A program made the position numbers and the translations under genes. The notes beneath the pieces were generated by a model. It had not been told where the DNA came from. It saw only the letters and a list, made by a program, of their open reading frames with translations, and did no database searches. This document shows positions 17,975 through 25,501 of a stretch of 64,000 nt of DNA, in pieces (the stretch's first letter is position 1; each line of letters starts with the position of its first letter). The DNA comes from JBFXJF01 sp050175155 (GTDB lineage: Bacteria > Bacillota > Bacilli > Tepidibacillales > Tepidibacillaceae). Location of the stretch: the NCBI GenBank assembly GCA_050175155.1, contig JBFXJF010000005.1, positions 71,929 through 135,928 of the forward strand. Direction: 5' to 3'.

Positions 17975-19087
17975 TTAATGGCTTTTTTTATATTTAACAA
18001 ATGAGCTTACAATCCTATCTAACCTCATGGCATGCGATGCTTTAAACAGAACTGTTGAATTAGATTTTACATTGCTAATTAGATATCTAGTTAGGTTTTC
18101 TTGACTATAAAAATTTTTTATTTTTTCTTTAGGAAATTTTGATTCTTTTGCACCTTCTGCAATAGATAGTGCATCTTTTCCATAGGTATATAAATAGTCG
18201 ATTTTCTTATCAGCCAGATACTTGCCAACTTCTTTATGCCCTTTGTATTTATAACTCCCCATTTCCAACATCGAACCTAGAACAGCAATTTTTTTACCAA
18301 CCCCAATACTGCACATTACATCAATTGCTGCCCTAACCGCATTTGGATTAGCACTAAAAGTATCATCAATAATCAATATTTTATTTTTAATTGGATAGAC
18401 TGTTAATCTTCTATATGGTTTTTTATATTTTGCTAAACCCTTCCTAATTTCTTGATAAGTAAACCCTAATTGGTGAGCCACAGCTATAGCAAATAATGCA
18501 TTATATATGTTGTGTTTACCATATATTGGTATGTAGAAATCATAGTACTTGTTATCAATTTTAGCCTCAAATTTCATACCTTGTTTTGCATATTGAACAT
18601 TTCTAGCCTTATAAGTAGCTTGGACGTCGCTATTTTGACTCACAGTAAAAATTTTACCTTTAAATTCTTTTGTGTCTAGTAGTTTCGAGTTTCTATCATC
18701 GGCATTTAAAAATAGTAATCCAGTTGATTTCATGTAACGAATTAAATCTGATTTAGTATTTGCTACACCATATATACTACCTTTAAAATTGCCTATGTGT
18801 GCTGTTCCAACATTAGTTACAATACCAATATTCGGTTTAATAATTAGACAACTACGTCTAATCTCTCCTGGCTTCGACATTCCATATTCTAAAATTACTG
18901 CCTTATGAAAGCTTTTAATACTTTTAGCATATTTTGCTGTATGTCTTGGGGCATTAGCGTTCCCATATGTTTTGAATGTTTTCCAACTAATTTGAAGAAT
19001 AGAAGCAAGCATCTCTTTTGTTGTTGTTTTGCCAGCACTTCCTGTTATAGCGATTACAGGCTTATTTAGTACCAGAGGCTTAGCCAC
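17975..19087 (-). CDS. MurF-like Mur ligase lacking the N-terminal substrate domain
   Basis: A 370-residue ATP-dependent ligase. It starts almost at the central ATPase domain: ITGSAGKTTTKEML at residues 13-26, then EYGMSKPGEI, then NVGTAHIGNF. The C-terminal domain has IIDDTFSANPNAVRAAID. These blocks are MurF-like (D-Ala-D-Ala adding). MurF itself is about 450 residues and has an N-terminal UDP-substrate domain of about 85 residues that is absent here. No ribosome-binding site or open frame upstream would restore it. It may be a paralogue acting on another substrate, or a specialised spore-wall or amide ligase; this is inference. A separate full murF is expected elsewhere. Confidence 0.8.
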   Translation of the reverse strand: MAKPLVLNKPVIAITGSAGKTTTKEMLASILQISWKTFKTYGNANAPRHTAKYAKSIKSFHKAVILEYGMSKPGEIRRSCLIIKPNIGIVTNVGTAHIGNFKGSIYGVANTKSDLIRYMKSTGLLFLNADDRNSKLLDTKEFKGKIFTVSQNSDVQATYKARNVQYAKQGMKFEAKIDNKYYDFYIPIYGKHNIYNALFAIAVAHQLGFTYQEIRKGLAKYKKPYRRLTVYPIKNKILIIDDTFSANPNAVRAAIDVMCSIGVGKKIAVLGSMLEMGSYKYKGHKEVGKYLADKKIDYLYTYGKDALSIAEGAKESKFPKEKIKNFYSQENLTRYLISNVKSNSTVLFKASHAMRLDRIVSSFVKYKKSH

Positions 19088-19196
19088 AGCAACCTCTCCC
19101 TTTCCTTAGACCTTAAACATAATAGTCATATTTGTTTATAATATATGTCTAACGAACGGTAGGTGATTGGGTATATACCTCAAATTGAACAAAATT

Positions 19197-19242
19197 ATAT
19201 CCCCTATAACAGATTAACTCAATTATCTGTTATAGGGGATAT
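19197..19242. terminator. Perfect 18-base inverted repeat between the DUF4870 and MurF-like genes
   Basis: ATATCCCCTATAACAGAT and its exact complement flank a ten-base loop. On the minus strand the stem is followed by ATAATTTTGTT, a weak T tract. It lies 22 bases after the DUF4870 stop and probably ends the aroF operon transcript. Its length and perfection are unusual for a simple terminator. Confidence 0.65.
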
Positions 19243-19263
19243 TTACTAAGGGGGCAGTATTAG

Positions 19264-19551
19264 TTAAGTAAAAACCTTAATTCCTTGGATAATATTCCAT
19301 ACTACTATAAAGAAATTCATAATAACCGCGATAATTACGAATCCAATTATGGTAGCCGGAGAAAGCGTAATTAGACTAATAAGCAATGATATAATTGTTA
19401 ACAAGGGAATTATGTGTGATATTAAAGCCCTTTTAGCATGATATTTGACATCGTCGTCTTTTACAATAAAATACACAATTAAAGGGAAGATGAACCCCGC
19501 GAAAAAGATACTGAAATAACATAAAGACGATAATAAACGATAATCCTTCAT
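19264..19551 (-). CDS. DUF4870 family small membrane protein
   Basis: A 95-residue protein with three hydrophobic segments. The start YRLLSSLCYFSIFFAGFIFPLIVYFI is followed by the family's soluble turn KDDDVKYHAKRALISHI, then two more spans. DUF4870 proteins are of unknown function. The ribosome-binding site GGAGGTAAAT precedes the ATG. It lies 69 bases behind the chorismate mutase gene and is probably the last gene of the aromatic operon; whether it has any role there is unknown. Confidence 0.75.
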   Translation of the reverse strand: MKDYRLLSSLCYFSIFFAGFIFPLIVYFIVKDDDVKYHAKRALISHIIPLLTIISLLISLITLSPATIIGFVIIAVIMNFFIVVWNIIQGIKVFT

Positions 19552-19620
19552 ATTTACCTCCTAGAAATCATTATTTTCTATCTTCTATACGATAATTATA
19601 ATGGAAGGTCGCAAATATCA

Positions 19621-19917
19621 TTATTTATTTATCTCATTCTCCTTGTTAGTATCTAATAATTTTATTTGAATTCTTTTACTAATCCTCATTACACATTCAT
19701 ATAACTCTTCTAATTCATTTTCGAAATCTTTATTACTTAGTTTTGATTTACATTTCTTCAGAACTTCTTGTTCTCTATCTTTATGCAATATTGGTTGATT
19801 AAATTTCTCTTTATGATTAGCAATTTGTTGGACCATTTCCATACGCTTTTCAAATAATCCAACAATCTCTTCATCTATCTTATCAATTTCTTCCCTTATA
19901 CTCTCTAAATCCTTCAT
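19621..19917 (-). CDS. Chorismate mutase (AroQ class)
   Basis: A 98-residue all-helical AroQ protein. It carries the N-terminal pattern LESIREEIDKIDEEIVGLFEKRMEM followed by IANHKEKFNQPILHKDREQEVL, with the conserved active-site arginines and lysine of the family. It converts chorismate to prephenate. It sits 26 bases behind tyrA and downstream of aroF, so the operon encodes entry to the pathway, prephenate formation and the tyrosine branch. Confidence 0.88.
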   Translation of the reverse strand: MKDLESIREEIDKIDEEIVGLFEKRMEMVQQIANHKEKFNQPILHKDREQEVLKKCKSKLSNKDFENELEELYECVMRISKRIQIKLLDTNKENEINK

Positions 19918-19943
19918 TGTTCACCCTTCTTTAACAAAAATCA

Positions 19944-20798
19944 TTAGCTTTTGAGTAATATTTCCTTCTTTAAACTACCGGTATTAAGTATCGTCGCTAA
20001 TTCCTCTTTGTTACCTAATTCGATTGCATTTTTAATATTTGAAATATTACGTTCGAATAAACTAATCTTATTTAGTATATTCTCTTTATTCTCCAGTATT
20101 AGCTCCAGCCATAAATCTGTGTTTATTTTAGCAACTCTTGTCGCATCGTTAAAACTTCCTCCAACAAACAAATTGGTGTTAACGTTAATGTCGCTAGTTA
20201 TTAAAGCAGCTGCTAATACATGTGGCAAATGACTGGTATATGCAATTATTTCATCATGTTCCTTTGGAGTAACATGAACTACATTTTTACAACCAATTAG
20301 TTTAGCTATTCTTTCAATCATTAAAATATTTTCCAGCTTATTTCTTTCTGTTGGAGTAAGAATATAATTCGCACCATTGAATATATCTTTTGATGCATTA
20401 TGAATTCCTTTACACTCTCCTCCTGCCATTGGATGCCCTCCAATAAAATCAATATTATCTGGTAAAAAAGTATTAACTTCATTTATTAATATTTCTTTTA
20501 TCCCCGCAGTATCAGTAATTACCGCTCCATCCTTAAAATTTATTATATTATTTTTTATAAATTCAATTGTTGTATTTGGATACAAACAGATAATTACAAT
20601 ATCAGACTTATTTAGAGGTATTTTCGGGTCTAGATAACCACAGTCTATAATCCCTTTTTTCTCTGCAAATTTTAAAGCATCCAGATCTTTATCAACGCCC
20701 CAAAGGTTTCTTGGATTTAATTCTCTCAATGCCATTGCAAAGGATCCACCTATTAGACCTAATCCAACTATTGTTATATTAAAGTCGATTTCCTCCAA
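19944..20798 (-). CDS. tyrA: Prephenate dehydrogenase
   Basis: A 284-residue NAD-dependent dehydrogenase. The Rossmann motif GLGLIGGSFAMAL lies at residues 12-24, and IIGGHPMAGGECKGI-type residues (GGHPMAGGECKG) near 140. The helical dimerisation domain carries TPKEHDEIIAYTSHLPHVLA near 182-201, with the conserved histidines. It oxidatively decarboxylates prephenate to 4-hydroxyphenylpyruvate, the tyrosine precursor. No ACT domain is fused, so allosteric control may be weak and transcriptional control more important. It begins 18 bases after aroF. Confidence 0.92.
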   Translation of the reverse strand: MEEIDFNITIVGLGLIGGSFAMALRELNPRNLWGVDKDLDALKFAEKKGIIDCGYLDPKIPLNKSDIVIICLYPNTTIEFIKNNIINFKDGAVITDTAGIKEILINEVNTFLPDNIDFIGGHPMAGGECKGIHNASKDIFNGANYILTPTERNKLENILMIERIAKLIGCKNVVHVTPKEHDEIIAYTSHLPHVLAAALITSDINVNTNLFVGGSFNDATRVAKINTDLWLELILENKENILNKISLFERNISNIKNAIELGNKEELATILNTGSLKKEILLKS

Positions 20799-20816
20799 TA
20801 AATACCTCTCCCTTAC

Positions 20817-21830
20817 TTAAATTTCTCTATCTAGTACCGTTGCAATTCCTTTTAGGGTATCCATAAGTTTCGCGAATTTTTCTGGTTTTATTGATTGTTG
20901 TCCATCGGACTTAGCATTAGAAGGATCATTGTGAACTTCAATCATTAACCCATCAGCTCCAACTGCTATTGCAGCTTTTGCTAATGGCTCTACCATCCAC
21001 CACATTCCTGCAGCATGGCTTGGGTCGATAATTACAGGTAGATGGCTAAGTTTCTTTATTGCTGGAACCATACTTATATCTAAGGTATTTCTAGTATATG
21101 TCTCAAAAGTTCTTATCCCACGTTCACAAAGAATTACTTTTTCATTTCCCTCTGCCATAATATATTCTGCTGACATTAATAATTCTTCTATTGTTGCAGA
21201 TAACCCTCTCTTTAATAATATAGGTTTTTTTGTTTTACCTACTTCTTTTAATAAATCAAAGTTCTGCATGTTTCTTGCACCTATCTGGATTATATCAACA
21301 TCCTCAATAAATCTTTCAAGATGAGCTGCTGACATAATTTCCGAAACGATCGGAAGTCCAGTTTGTGCTTTTGCCTTTTTTAATAGATCCAATCCTTCAT
21401 ACATCATTCCTTGGAAACTATAAGGTGATGTCCTGGGTTTAAAAGCACCACCCCTAAGGAAACCTGCTCCCGCTTTTTTAATTTCCTGTGCAATATTAAT
21501 TATCTGTTCCTCACTCTCAACGGAACAAGGGCCTGCAATAACAGCGAATTTCTTCCCTCCTATTACCCTACCATCAATATTTATCTCCGTATCCTCAGGA
21601 TGAAACAATCTATTTACTTTTTTAAATGGTTCTTGAACACGAATTAATTTTTCTACGTATATATTAGCTTGAATTAGATTAGGATCGATACCACTTGTAT
21701 CTCCAACTAAACCTAAAAGAAGATGGTTCTCTCCTGCCGACTCATTTATCTTGCAACCTAAATCCTCCATTTTCCTTTTAATCTTGTTAAGTTCACTTTC
21801 TGGAATATCTTGCTTTAAAACTATAATCAT
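20817..21830 (-). CDS. aroF: 3-deoxy-7-phosphoheptulonate (DAHP) synthase, AroF/AroA(G) type
   Basis: The first enzyme of the shikimate pathway, joining phosphoenolpyruvate and erythrose 4-phosphate. The 337-residue product has an N-terminal ferredoxin-like regulatory domain (about 1-70) and the class I-beta barrel with GPCSVESEEQ, RGGAFKPRTSPYSFQG, LKRGLSATIEE and IDPSHAAGM. The ATG at 21828-21830 is chosen because AAGGGGTGG lies six bases upstream; a start 15 codons earlier has no such site. A leader ORF and a terminator hairpin lie just upstream (see attenuator). Confidence 0.94.
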   Translation of the reverse strand: MIIVLKQDIPESELNKIKRKMEDLGCKINESAGENHLLLGLVGDTSGIDPNLIQANIYVEKLIRVQEPFKKVNRLFHPEDTEINIDGRVIGGKKFAVIAGPCSVESEEQIINIAQEIKKAGAGFLRGGAFKPRTSPYSFQGMMYEGLDLLKKAKAQTGLPIVSEIMSAAHLERFIEDVDIIQIGARNMQNFDLLKEVGKTKKPILLKRGLSATIEELLMSAEYIMAEGNEKVILCERGIRTFETYTRNTLDISMVPAIKKLSHLPVIIDPSHAAGMWWMVEPLAKAAIAVGADGLMIEVHNDPSNAKSDGQQSIKPEKFAKLMDTLKGIATVLDREI

Positions 21831-21858
21831 CTTAATCCACCCCTTATAAGATTTTATA

Positions 21859-21925
21859 AAAAATAGACCCATCAATGAGTCCCGTAATGTAATAAATTAA
21901 TTTTACTTTACTTTAACACTCATTA
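21859..21925 (-). promoter_or_regulatory. Candidate attenuator: terminator and alternative antiterminator before aroF
   Basis: On the minus strand GACTCA (21881-21876) and TGGGTC (21871-21866) form a six-base stem with a TTGA loop followed by TATTTTTT, an intrinsic terminator 29 bases before aroF. The segment TAATGAGT (21925-21918), which contains the leader-ORF stop codon, can instead pair with ACTCATTG (21880-21873). That uses up the terminator's left arm. A ribosome at the stop would cover TAATGAGT and favour termination; one stalled earlier would leave it free and favour read-through. The stems are short, so strength needs measurement. Pairings are seen; function is inferred. Confidence 0.6.
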
Positions 21926-22039
21926 GAAAAGAGCTTTTAACTTTTTGTAGAACAAATTACCGACGCTATAATAAAAATAGCCCCAGTTATAACTATAATA
22001 TTGTCCTAAGAAAGTTCTCATTTCTAAAGTATTAGCCAT
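21923..22039 (-). CDS. Tyrosine-rich 38-residue leader peptide of the aroF operon
   Basis: An ORF starting ATG at 22037-22039, with a strong GGAGGGA Shine-Dalgarno seven bases upstream, ending TAA at 21923-21925. Of 38 residues seven are Tyr, four Phe and one Trp. The core reads GQYYSYNWGYFYYS (residues 12-25), and codon 31 is also Tyr. It stands alone between a near-consensus promoter and the aroF terminator hairpin, and the downstream genes make tyrosine. I infer a leader peptide whose translation senses tyrosyl-tRNA (possibly Phe as well). An unrelated small membrane or spore protein is the alternative, but the alternative-pairing RNA next to it argues for attenuation. Confidence 0.65.
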   Translation of the reverse strand: MANTLEMRTFLGQYYSYNWGYFYYSVGNLFYKKLKALF

Positions 22040-22084
22040 CTGATTTCCCTCCAAAACGCTTTAACGGTTTATAGTGTTAAAGGA

Positions 22085-22112
22085 ATTATATCAAATATAT
22101 TTTTTATGTCAA
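22085..22112 (-). promoter_or_regulatory. Near-consensus SigA promoter of the aroF operon leader
   Basis: On the minus strand TTGACA (22112-22107) and TATAAT (22090-22085) are 16 bases apart. Just downstream CTTTAAC and GTTAAAG form an inverted repeat around a ten-base spacer at the expected transcript start. This could be a 5' hairpin or an operator. Confidence 0.75.
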
Positions 22113-22160
22113 GAAAAAAATAATAAACTTAGCAAGGCTTCTACACCCCACTAAGTTTAT
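22113..22160 (-). terminator. Terminator behind the 3D-domain gene
   Basis: Minus-strand arms ATAAACTTAG (22160-22151) and CTAAGTTTAT (22132-22123) are perfectly complementary and followed by TATTTTTTTC. It separates the 3D gene from the aroF promoter. Confidence 0.75.
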
Positions 22161-22184
22161 ATAATGTCTTTTTAGACCTCTTTT

Positions 22185-22856
22185 TTATGATGCTAAATTA
22201 GTCAACTCGGCTTTGTTGTATTCTTCTAAAATATTTTCTGTCACAACACCGTTCCCATAACTTACTAAATAAACATCTATCATCTTCTTGCCCCATTGGG
22301 TATATACATCCTCAACAGTATCAAAATACAAATCAATCTTATATCCTTTTATTGCTGAACCAGTATCTGAAACTACACCATATCCATAACTAGGTATATA
22401 TAGTACTGTACCTATTGGAAATATTGTTATATCTGCAGCAATCGTTGAATATAAGTCTCTGCGAACCTCTACGCCAGAATATGTAATGCCATACTCCGGA
22501 TGTGAAATATCTTTGCCTGTTGATTCCACTCCTGCTGTATAACCTGTTGCCATAACGGAAACCTTTTCATATTCGGATAGATTCGGAGTTTCCATTCTTT
22601 TAATTAAAGATGAAAGATTATCATTATTATATGCCGACTTTATAGTTGTTTCATAATTAACCATCTTGATTTCTTTTAACATTGCATCATTTATTAATGA
22701 ATTATTAATATTTTCATCACTATCTAATAGGTTAATATCGTCGTTATTTTGGTTAAATTCCGCGTTAGCTACAATTAAACCAATGGTAGCAAGGGATGTT
22801 ACGCTAAGCATCATCAAAAATATTTTTCTAGCTCTTTGTGTTTTAATAGTAGACAT
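22185..22856 (-). CDS. Secreted 3D-domain cell-wall protein (YuiC/YocH-like)
   Basis: A 223-residue protein with an N-terminal hydrophobic signal or anchor (IFLMMLSVTSLATIGLIVANA, about 12-32), a low-complexity linker and a C-terminal 3D domain (about 105-200). The three aspartates that name the domain are visible in AADITIFPIGT, VSDTGSAIKGY and KIDLYFD. 3D domains fold like the MltA/stationary-phase resuscitation lytic transglycosylases, so it probably cleaves or remodels peptidoglycan outside the membrane. It is a single gene with its own terminator. Confidence 0.85.
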   Translation of the reverse strand: MSTIKTQRARKIFLMMLSVTSLATIGLIVANAEFNQNNDDINLLDSDENINNSLINDAMLKEIKMVNYETTIKSAYNNDNLSSLIKRMETPNLSEYEKVSVMATGYTAGVESTGKDISHPEYGITYSGVEVRRDLYSTIAADITIFPIGTVLYIPSYGYGVVSDTGSAIKGYKIDLYFDTVEDVYTQWGKKMIDVYLVSYGNGVVTENILEEYNKAELTNLAS

Positions 22857-22940
22857 AATATTATTCTACCTCCTCTCAAATACATCTTTCACAAAAAATT
22901 GAGATAATATACCCAAGATGGAAAGATTTTTTTGATCTAA

Positions 22941-22990
22941 AAAAGACTTTTATAATGTTATATGATAAGCATAACTTTGTAAAGTCTTTT
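22941..22990 (-). terminator. Terminator behind the Rrf2 gene
   Basis: Minus-strand arms AAAAGACTTT and AAAGTCTTTT are perfect complements around a 30-base loop, followed by TT. It lies about 85 bases after the regulator's stop. Confidence 0.55.
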
Positions 22991-23073
22991 CGGCACTTAT
23001 ATTATGTTTAAATCTCTATTAAAATAAATAAAACTATTGCTACTTTAGGATAGTAAAGTATAATAAACATTAA

Positions 23074-23505
23074 TTATTCTTTATCAATTAATTTACTCTC
23101 ACTTTCTATTAAATCGGCCAGACTGAATGTATCCAAAACAGCAACCATGGATTCCTTAAGTTTTTCCCATACAATTTTTGTGGAACAATTATTAGTTTTA
23201 ATACAACAACTACCATCATTATCATCTAAACAATTAACAATATTCATTGAGCCTTCTAAGACCTTAATAATATCGCCAACCGCTATGTTTCCTGGTTTAT
23301 CTGCTAGCAGATATCCCCCCTTAGCACCTCGCACACTTTTCGCCAAACCTGATTTTCTTAGATCAGCCAATATCTGTTCTAGAAATTGTTCAGGAATTTG
23401 CTCATCTGTTGCGATTTGCTTTAAAGGTATAGGTTTCTCAAAACCAGACCTAGCTAGGTATACCATTGCTTGAAGACCATAATGACCACGAGAAGATAAT
23501 TTCAT
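23074..23505 (-). CDS. Rrf2-family transcriptional regulator
   Basis: A 143-residue winged-helix regulator: KLSSRGHYGLQAMVYLA at the start, the recognition helix in PEQFLEQILADLRKSGL, and the wing VRGAKGGYLLA. Near residues 98-114 it has cysteines in CLDDNDGSCCIKTNNC, similar in place to the Fe-S ligands of IscR and the cysteine region of CymR relatives. An iron-sulfur or thiol sensor is therefore plausible. No isc, suf or cysteine-synthesis genes are adjacent, so the regulon cannot be read from context. The ATG at 23503-23505 has GGAGGAGAT immediately upstream. Confidence 0.88.
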   Translation of the reverse strand: MKLSSRGHYGLQAMVYLARSGFEKPIPLKQIATDEQIPEQFLEQILADLRKSGLAKSVRGAKGGYLLADKPGNIAVGDIIKVLEGSMNIVNCLDDNDGSCCIKTNNCSTKIVWEKLKESMVAVLDTFSLADLIESESKLIDKE

Positions 23506-23681
23506 TTTATCTCCTCCTCCCAAAGTATAATTATTTTTTATAAAATATCAATTCTATTATATACTTATAATTACAGTATATTTTATTAAACGGAATAACA
23601 ATAGTAAAGTAATAATCTTTGATTAATTGCGGAGAATGTTATATTGTTTTTATAATAAAACTTGCAAAGGTGGAAATAAAA

Positions 23682-24674
23682 TTGGTACAGGATAAAAATA
23701 TCTTCGAAATAACAGTAATAGGTGGAGGCCCAGCAGGATTATTTGCTACTTTTTATGCTGGTATGAGGGGTTCAAGCGTTAAAATCATTGATACTATGCC
23801 AAAACTTGGTGGTCAATTAAGCGCACTTTATCCAGAAAAGTGTATTTACGATATTGCTGGTTTTACTAAAATTAGAGCAGGGGAATTAATTGATCGCTTA
23901 CTAAAACAAGCATCGCAATTTAATCCTGTTATTTGTCTTGAGGAAAAAGTAGAAAAGATTGATAAACAAAGTGATGGTTCTTTCCTCCTTACAACAAATA
24001 AGGGTACACATATATCTAAAACAATTATTATCGCCGCAGGTATAGGTGCTTTTGAACCACGTAAATTGGAAGTAGAAAATGCTAGTAAATTCGAAGCTAC
24101 CAACCTTCACTATTTTGTTGAAGATCTAAAAATTTTCAAGGATAAGAAAGTATTAATCTATGGCGGTGGCGACTCAGCAGTTGATTGGGCACTTATGCTA
24201 CAAAATATTGCAAAAGAAGTTACACTCATTCATCGTAGAGATAAATTTCGTGCTCATGAACATAGCATTGAAAAACTGTACAATTCAAATGTTAAAGTTA
24301 TAATACCAAGTATTATTGCCAAGCTTGAAGGTGAGAATACCATTAAATTAGTGACAATTACTTCACCAAAAAATGCTGAAAACGAACAAGTAATTGAAGT
24401 TGACGATGTTATTGTTAATCACGGATTTATATCCTCTTTAGGACCTATCTCGGAGTGGGGTCTTGAGATTATTAATGATCAAATCGTTGTAGATACGACT
24501 ATGAAAACAAATATTGACGGTATCTATGCAATAGGGGATATAGCTAATTACACAGGTAAAATAAAACTTATAACTGCTGGTTTTGGCGAAGCAACAACTG
24601 CAGTAAGTAACGCCAAACATTACATACACCCTGATGAGCGTTTACAACCTGCGCGCAAACAAACTATAGAATAA
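23682..24674 (+). CDS. Ferredoxin/flavodoxin-NADP+ reductase, YumC type
   Basis: A 330-residue flavoprotein of the thioredoxin-reductase fold without the redox CxxC. The FAD motif is GGGPAGLFATFYAGMRG near residues 14-30 and the NADP motif YGGGDSAVDWALML near 160. The FAD-closing segment GIYAIGDIANYTGKIKLI lies near the end. It matches B. subtilis YumC in size and motifs and would pass electrons between NADPH and ferredoxin. The TTG at 23682 is preferred because AAGGTGGA lies eight bases upstream; an earlier start adds 21 residues unlike the family. An interspersed repeat follows the stop. Confidence 0.9.
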   Translation: MVQDKNIFEITVIGGGPAGLFATFYAGMRGSSVKIIDTMPKLGGQLSALYPEKCIYDIAGFTKIRAGELIDRLLKQASQFNPVICLEEKVEKIDKQSDGSFLLTTNKGTHISKTIIIAAGIGAFEPRKLEVENASKFEATNLHYFVEDLKIFKDKKVLIYGGGDSAVDWALMLQNIAKEVTLIHRRDKFRAHEHSIEKLYNSNVKVIIPSIIAKLEGENTIKLVTITSPKNAENEQVIEVDDVIVNHGFISSLGPISEWGLEIINDQIVVDTTMKTNIDGIYAIGDIANYTGKIKLITAGFGEATTAVSNAKHYIHPDERLQPARKQTIE

Positions 24675-24679
24675 TTACA

Positions 24680-24739
24680 GACTGTAGAAAACGCCCTATT
24701 TCTTCGTTGCCACCCTGAACTAGAACATTTTCTACAGTC
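24680..24739. repeat. Interspersed repeat, copy A (internally deleted, 60 bp)
   Basis: Perfect 12-base terminal inverted repeats GACTGTAGAAAA and TTTTCTACAGTC flank CGCCCTATTTCTTCG and CTGAACTAGAACA. The flanks match the ends of the longer copies at 38736-38852 and 59206-59324, while their middle is missing. It lies six bases behind the reductase stop codon. Confidence 0.75.
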
Positions 24740-24761
24740 CGCTTATTTATATTCTTCACTG

Positions 24762-24809
24762 GTTAAAAACGAAGGAAGGTCCCGTATGGGGCCTTCCTTC
24801 GTTTTTAAC
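24762..24809. terminator. Strong bidirectional terminator
   Basis: An 18-base perfect stem (GTTAAAAACGAAGGAAGG and its complement) with a GC-rich inner extension and T-rich arms on both strands. It serves the convergent reductase and SLH genes. Confidence 0.88.
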
Positions 24810-24813
24810 AGAC

Positions 24814-25443
24814 TTATTGTAAATCTAACATACGATCGATTAAGATAGCTAACTCAGTTCTTGTTAATGGCTTGTCTGAACCAACAGTCCCATTACCATA
24901 ACCTTTAACTATACCAAGTTTATACAAAGCAGTAATATATGGGTCTGAACTATCTGAAAAAGGTGAAGCACTTGAATCCGGTTGGATATTTAATGCCTTT
25001 GCAATAAAAACTAAAGCTTCGGCACGAGTAAGTTCTCTAGTAATACCATTCGTAAGAACTGGATCATTTTGAGACATAAGACCTTTTTCTATTGCCAATC
25101 CTACATCATTTTGAGCCCAAACTGGAACTGATGATACATCGGCACTTCCATTAGGTAAGTTGTTATCTAAATTTAATAACCTTAGCATTACTAAAATAAG
25201 TTCAGTACCAGTTGTTGGCTTGTATGGTTGAAAATTCCCTGATGAATCACCTCTAAAGATGCCCGCCTGAACAGCTTTTGCTATAGAAGGAATAGAAACG
25301 CCTAATCCCTCGTCCTCTAAATCATTAAATTGCTCATACAAGTTACCATAAGTCTGATCGGTAACAGTATTTACTGCGAAGACTGGTATTACAGAAAATA
25401 ATACAAGCACTAATGCAACGGTAATTGATATTCCTTTTTTCAT
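24814..25443 (-). CDS. Secreted protein made of three SLH domains
   Basis: A 209-residue protein: signal peptide KKGISITVALVLVLFSVIPVFA, then three S-layer-homology repeats (about 45-90, 95-150 and 150-208). Typical motifs are GIFRGDSSGNFQPYKPTTGTE, ELTRAEALVFIAKALN and YGNGTVGSDKPLTRTELAILIDRML. SLH triplets bind pyruvylated secondary wall polysaccharide. No other domain is attached, so it may act as a surface adaptor. The ATG at 25441-25443 has GAAAGGAGG upstream. It lies next to a polysaccharide region, which may supply its anchor, but that link is inference. Confidence 0.88.
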   Translation of the reverse strand: MKKGISITVALVLVLFSVIPVFAVNTVTDQTYGNLYEQFNDLEDEGLGVSIPSIAKAVQAGIFRGDSSGNFQPYKPTTGTELILVMLRLLNLDNNLPNGSADVSSVPVWAQNDVGLAIEKGLMSQNDPVLTNGITRELTRAEALVFIAKALNIQPDSSASPFSDSSDPYITALYKLGIVKGYGNGTVGSDKPLTRTELAILIDRMLDLQ

Positions 25444-25501
25444 TATTTGCCTCCTTTCTATTGTATATATAATCAATTCTACATCCAGGTAAATTTTTCC
25501 T

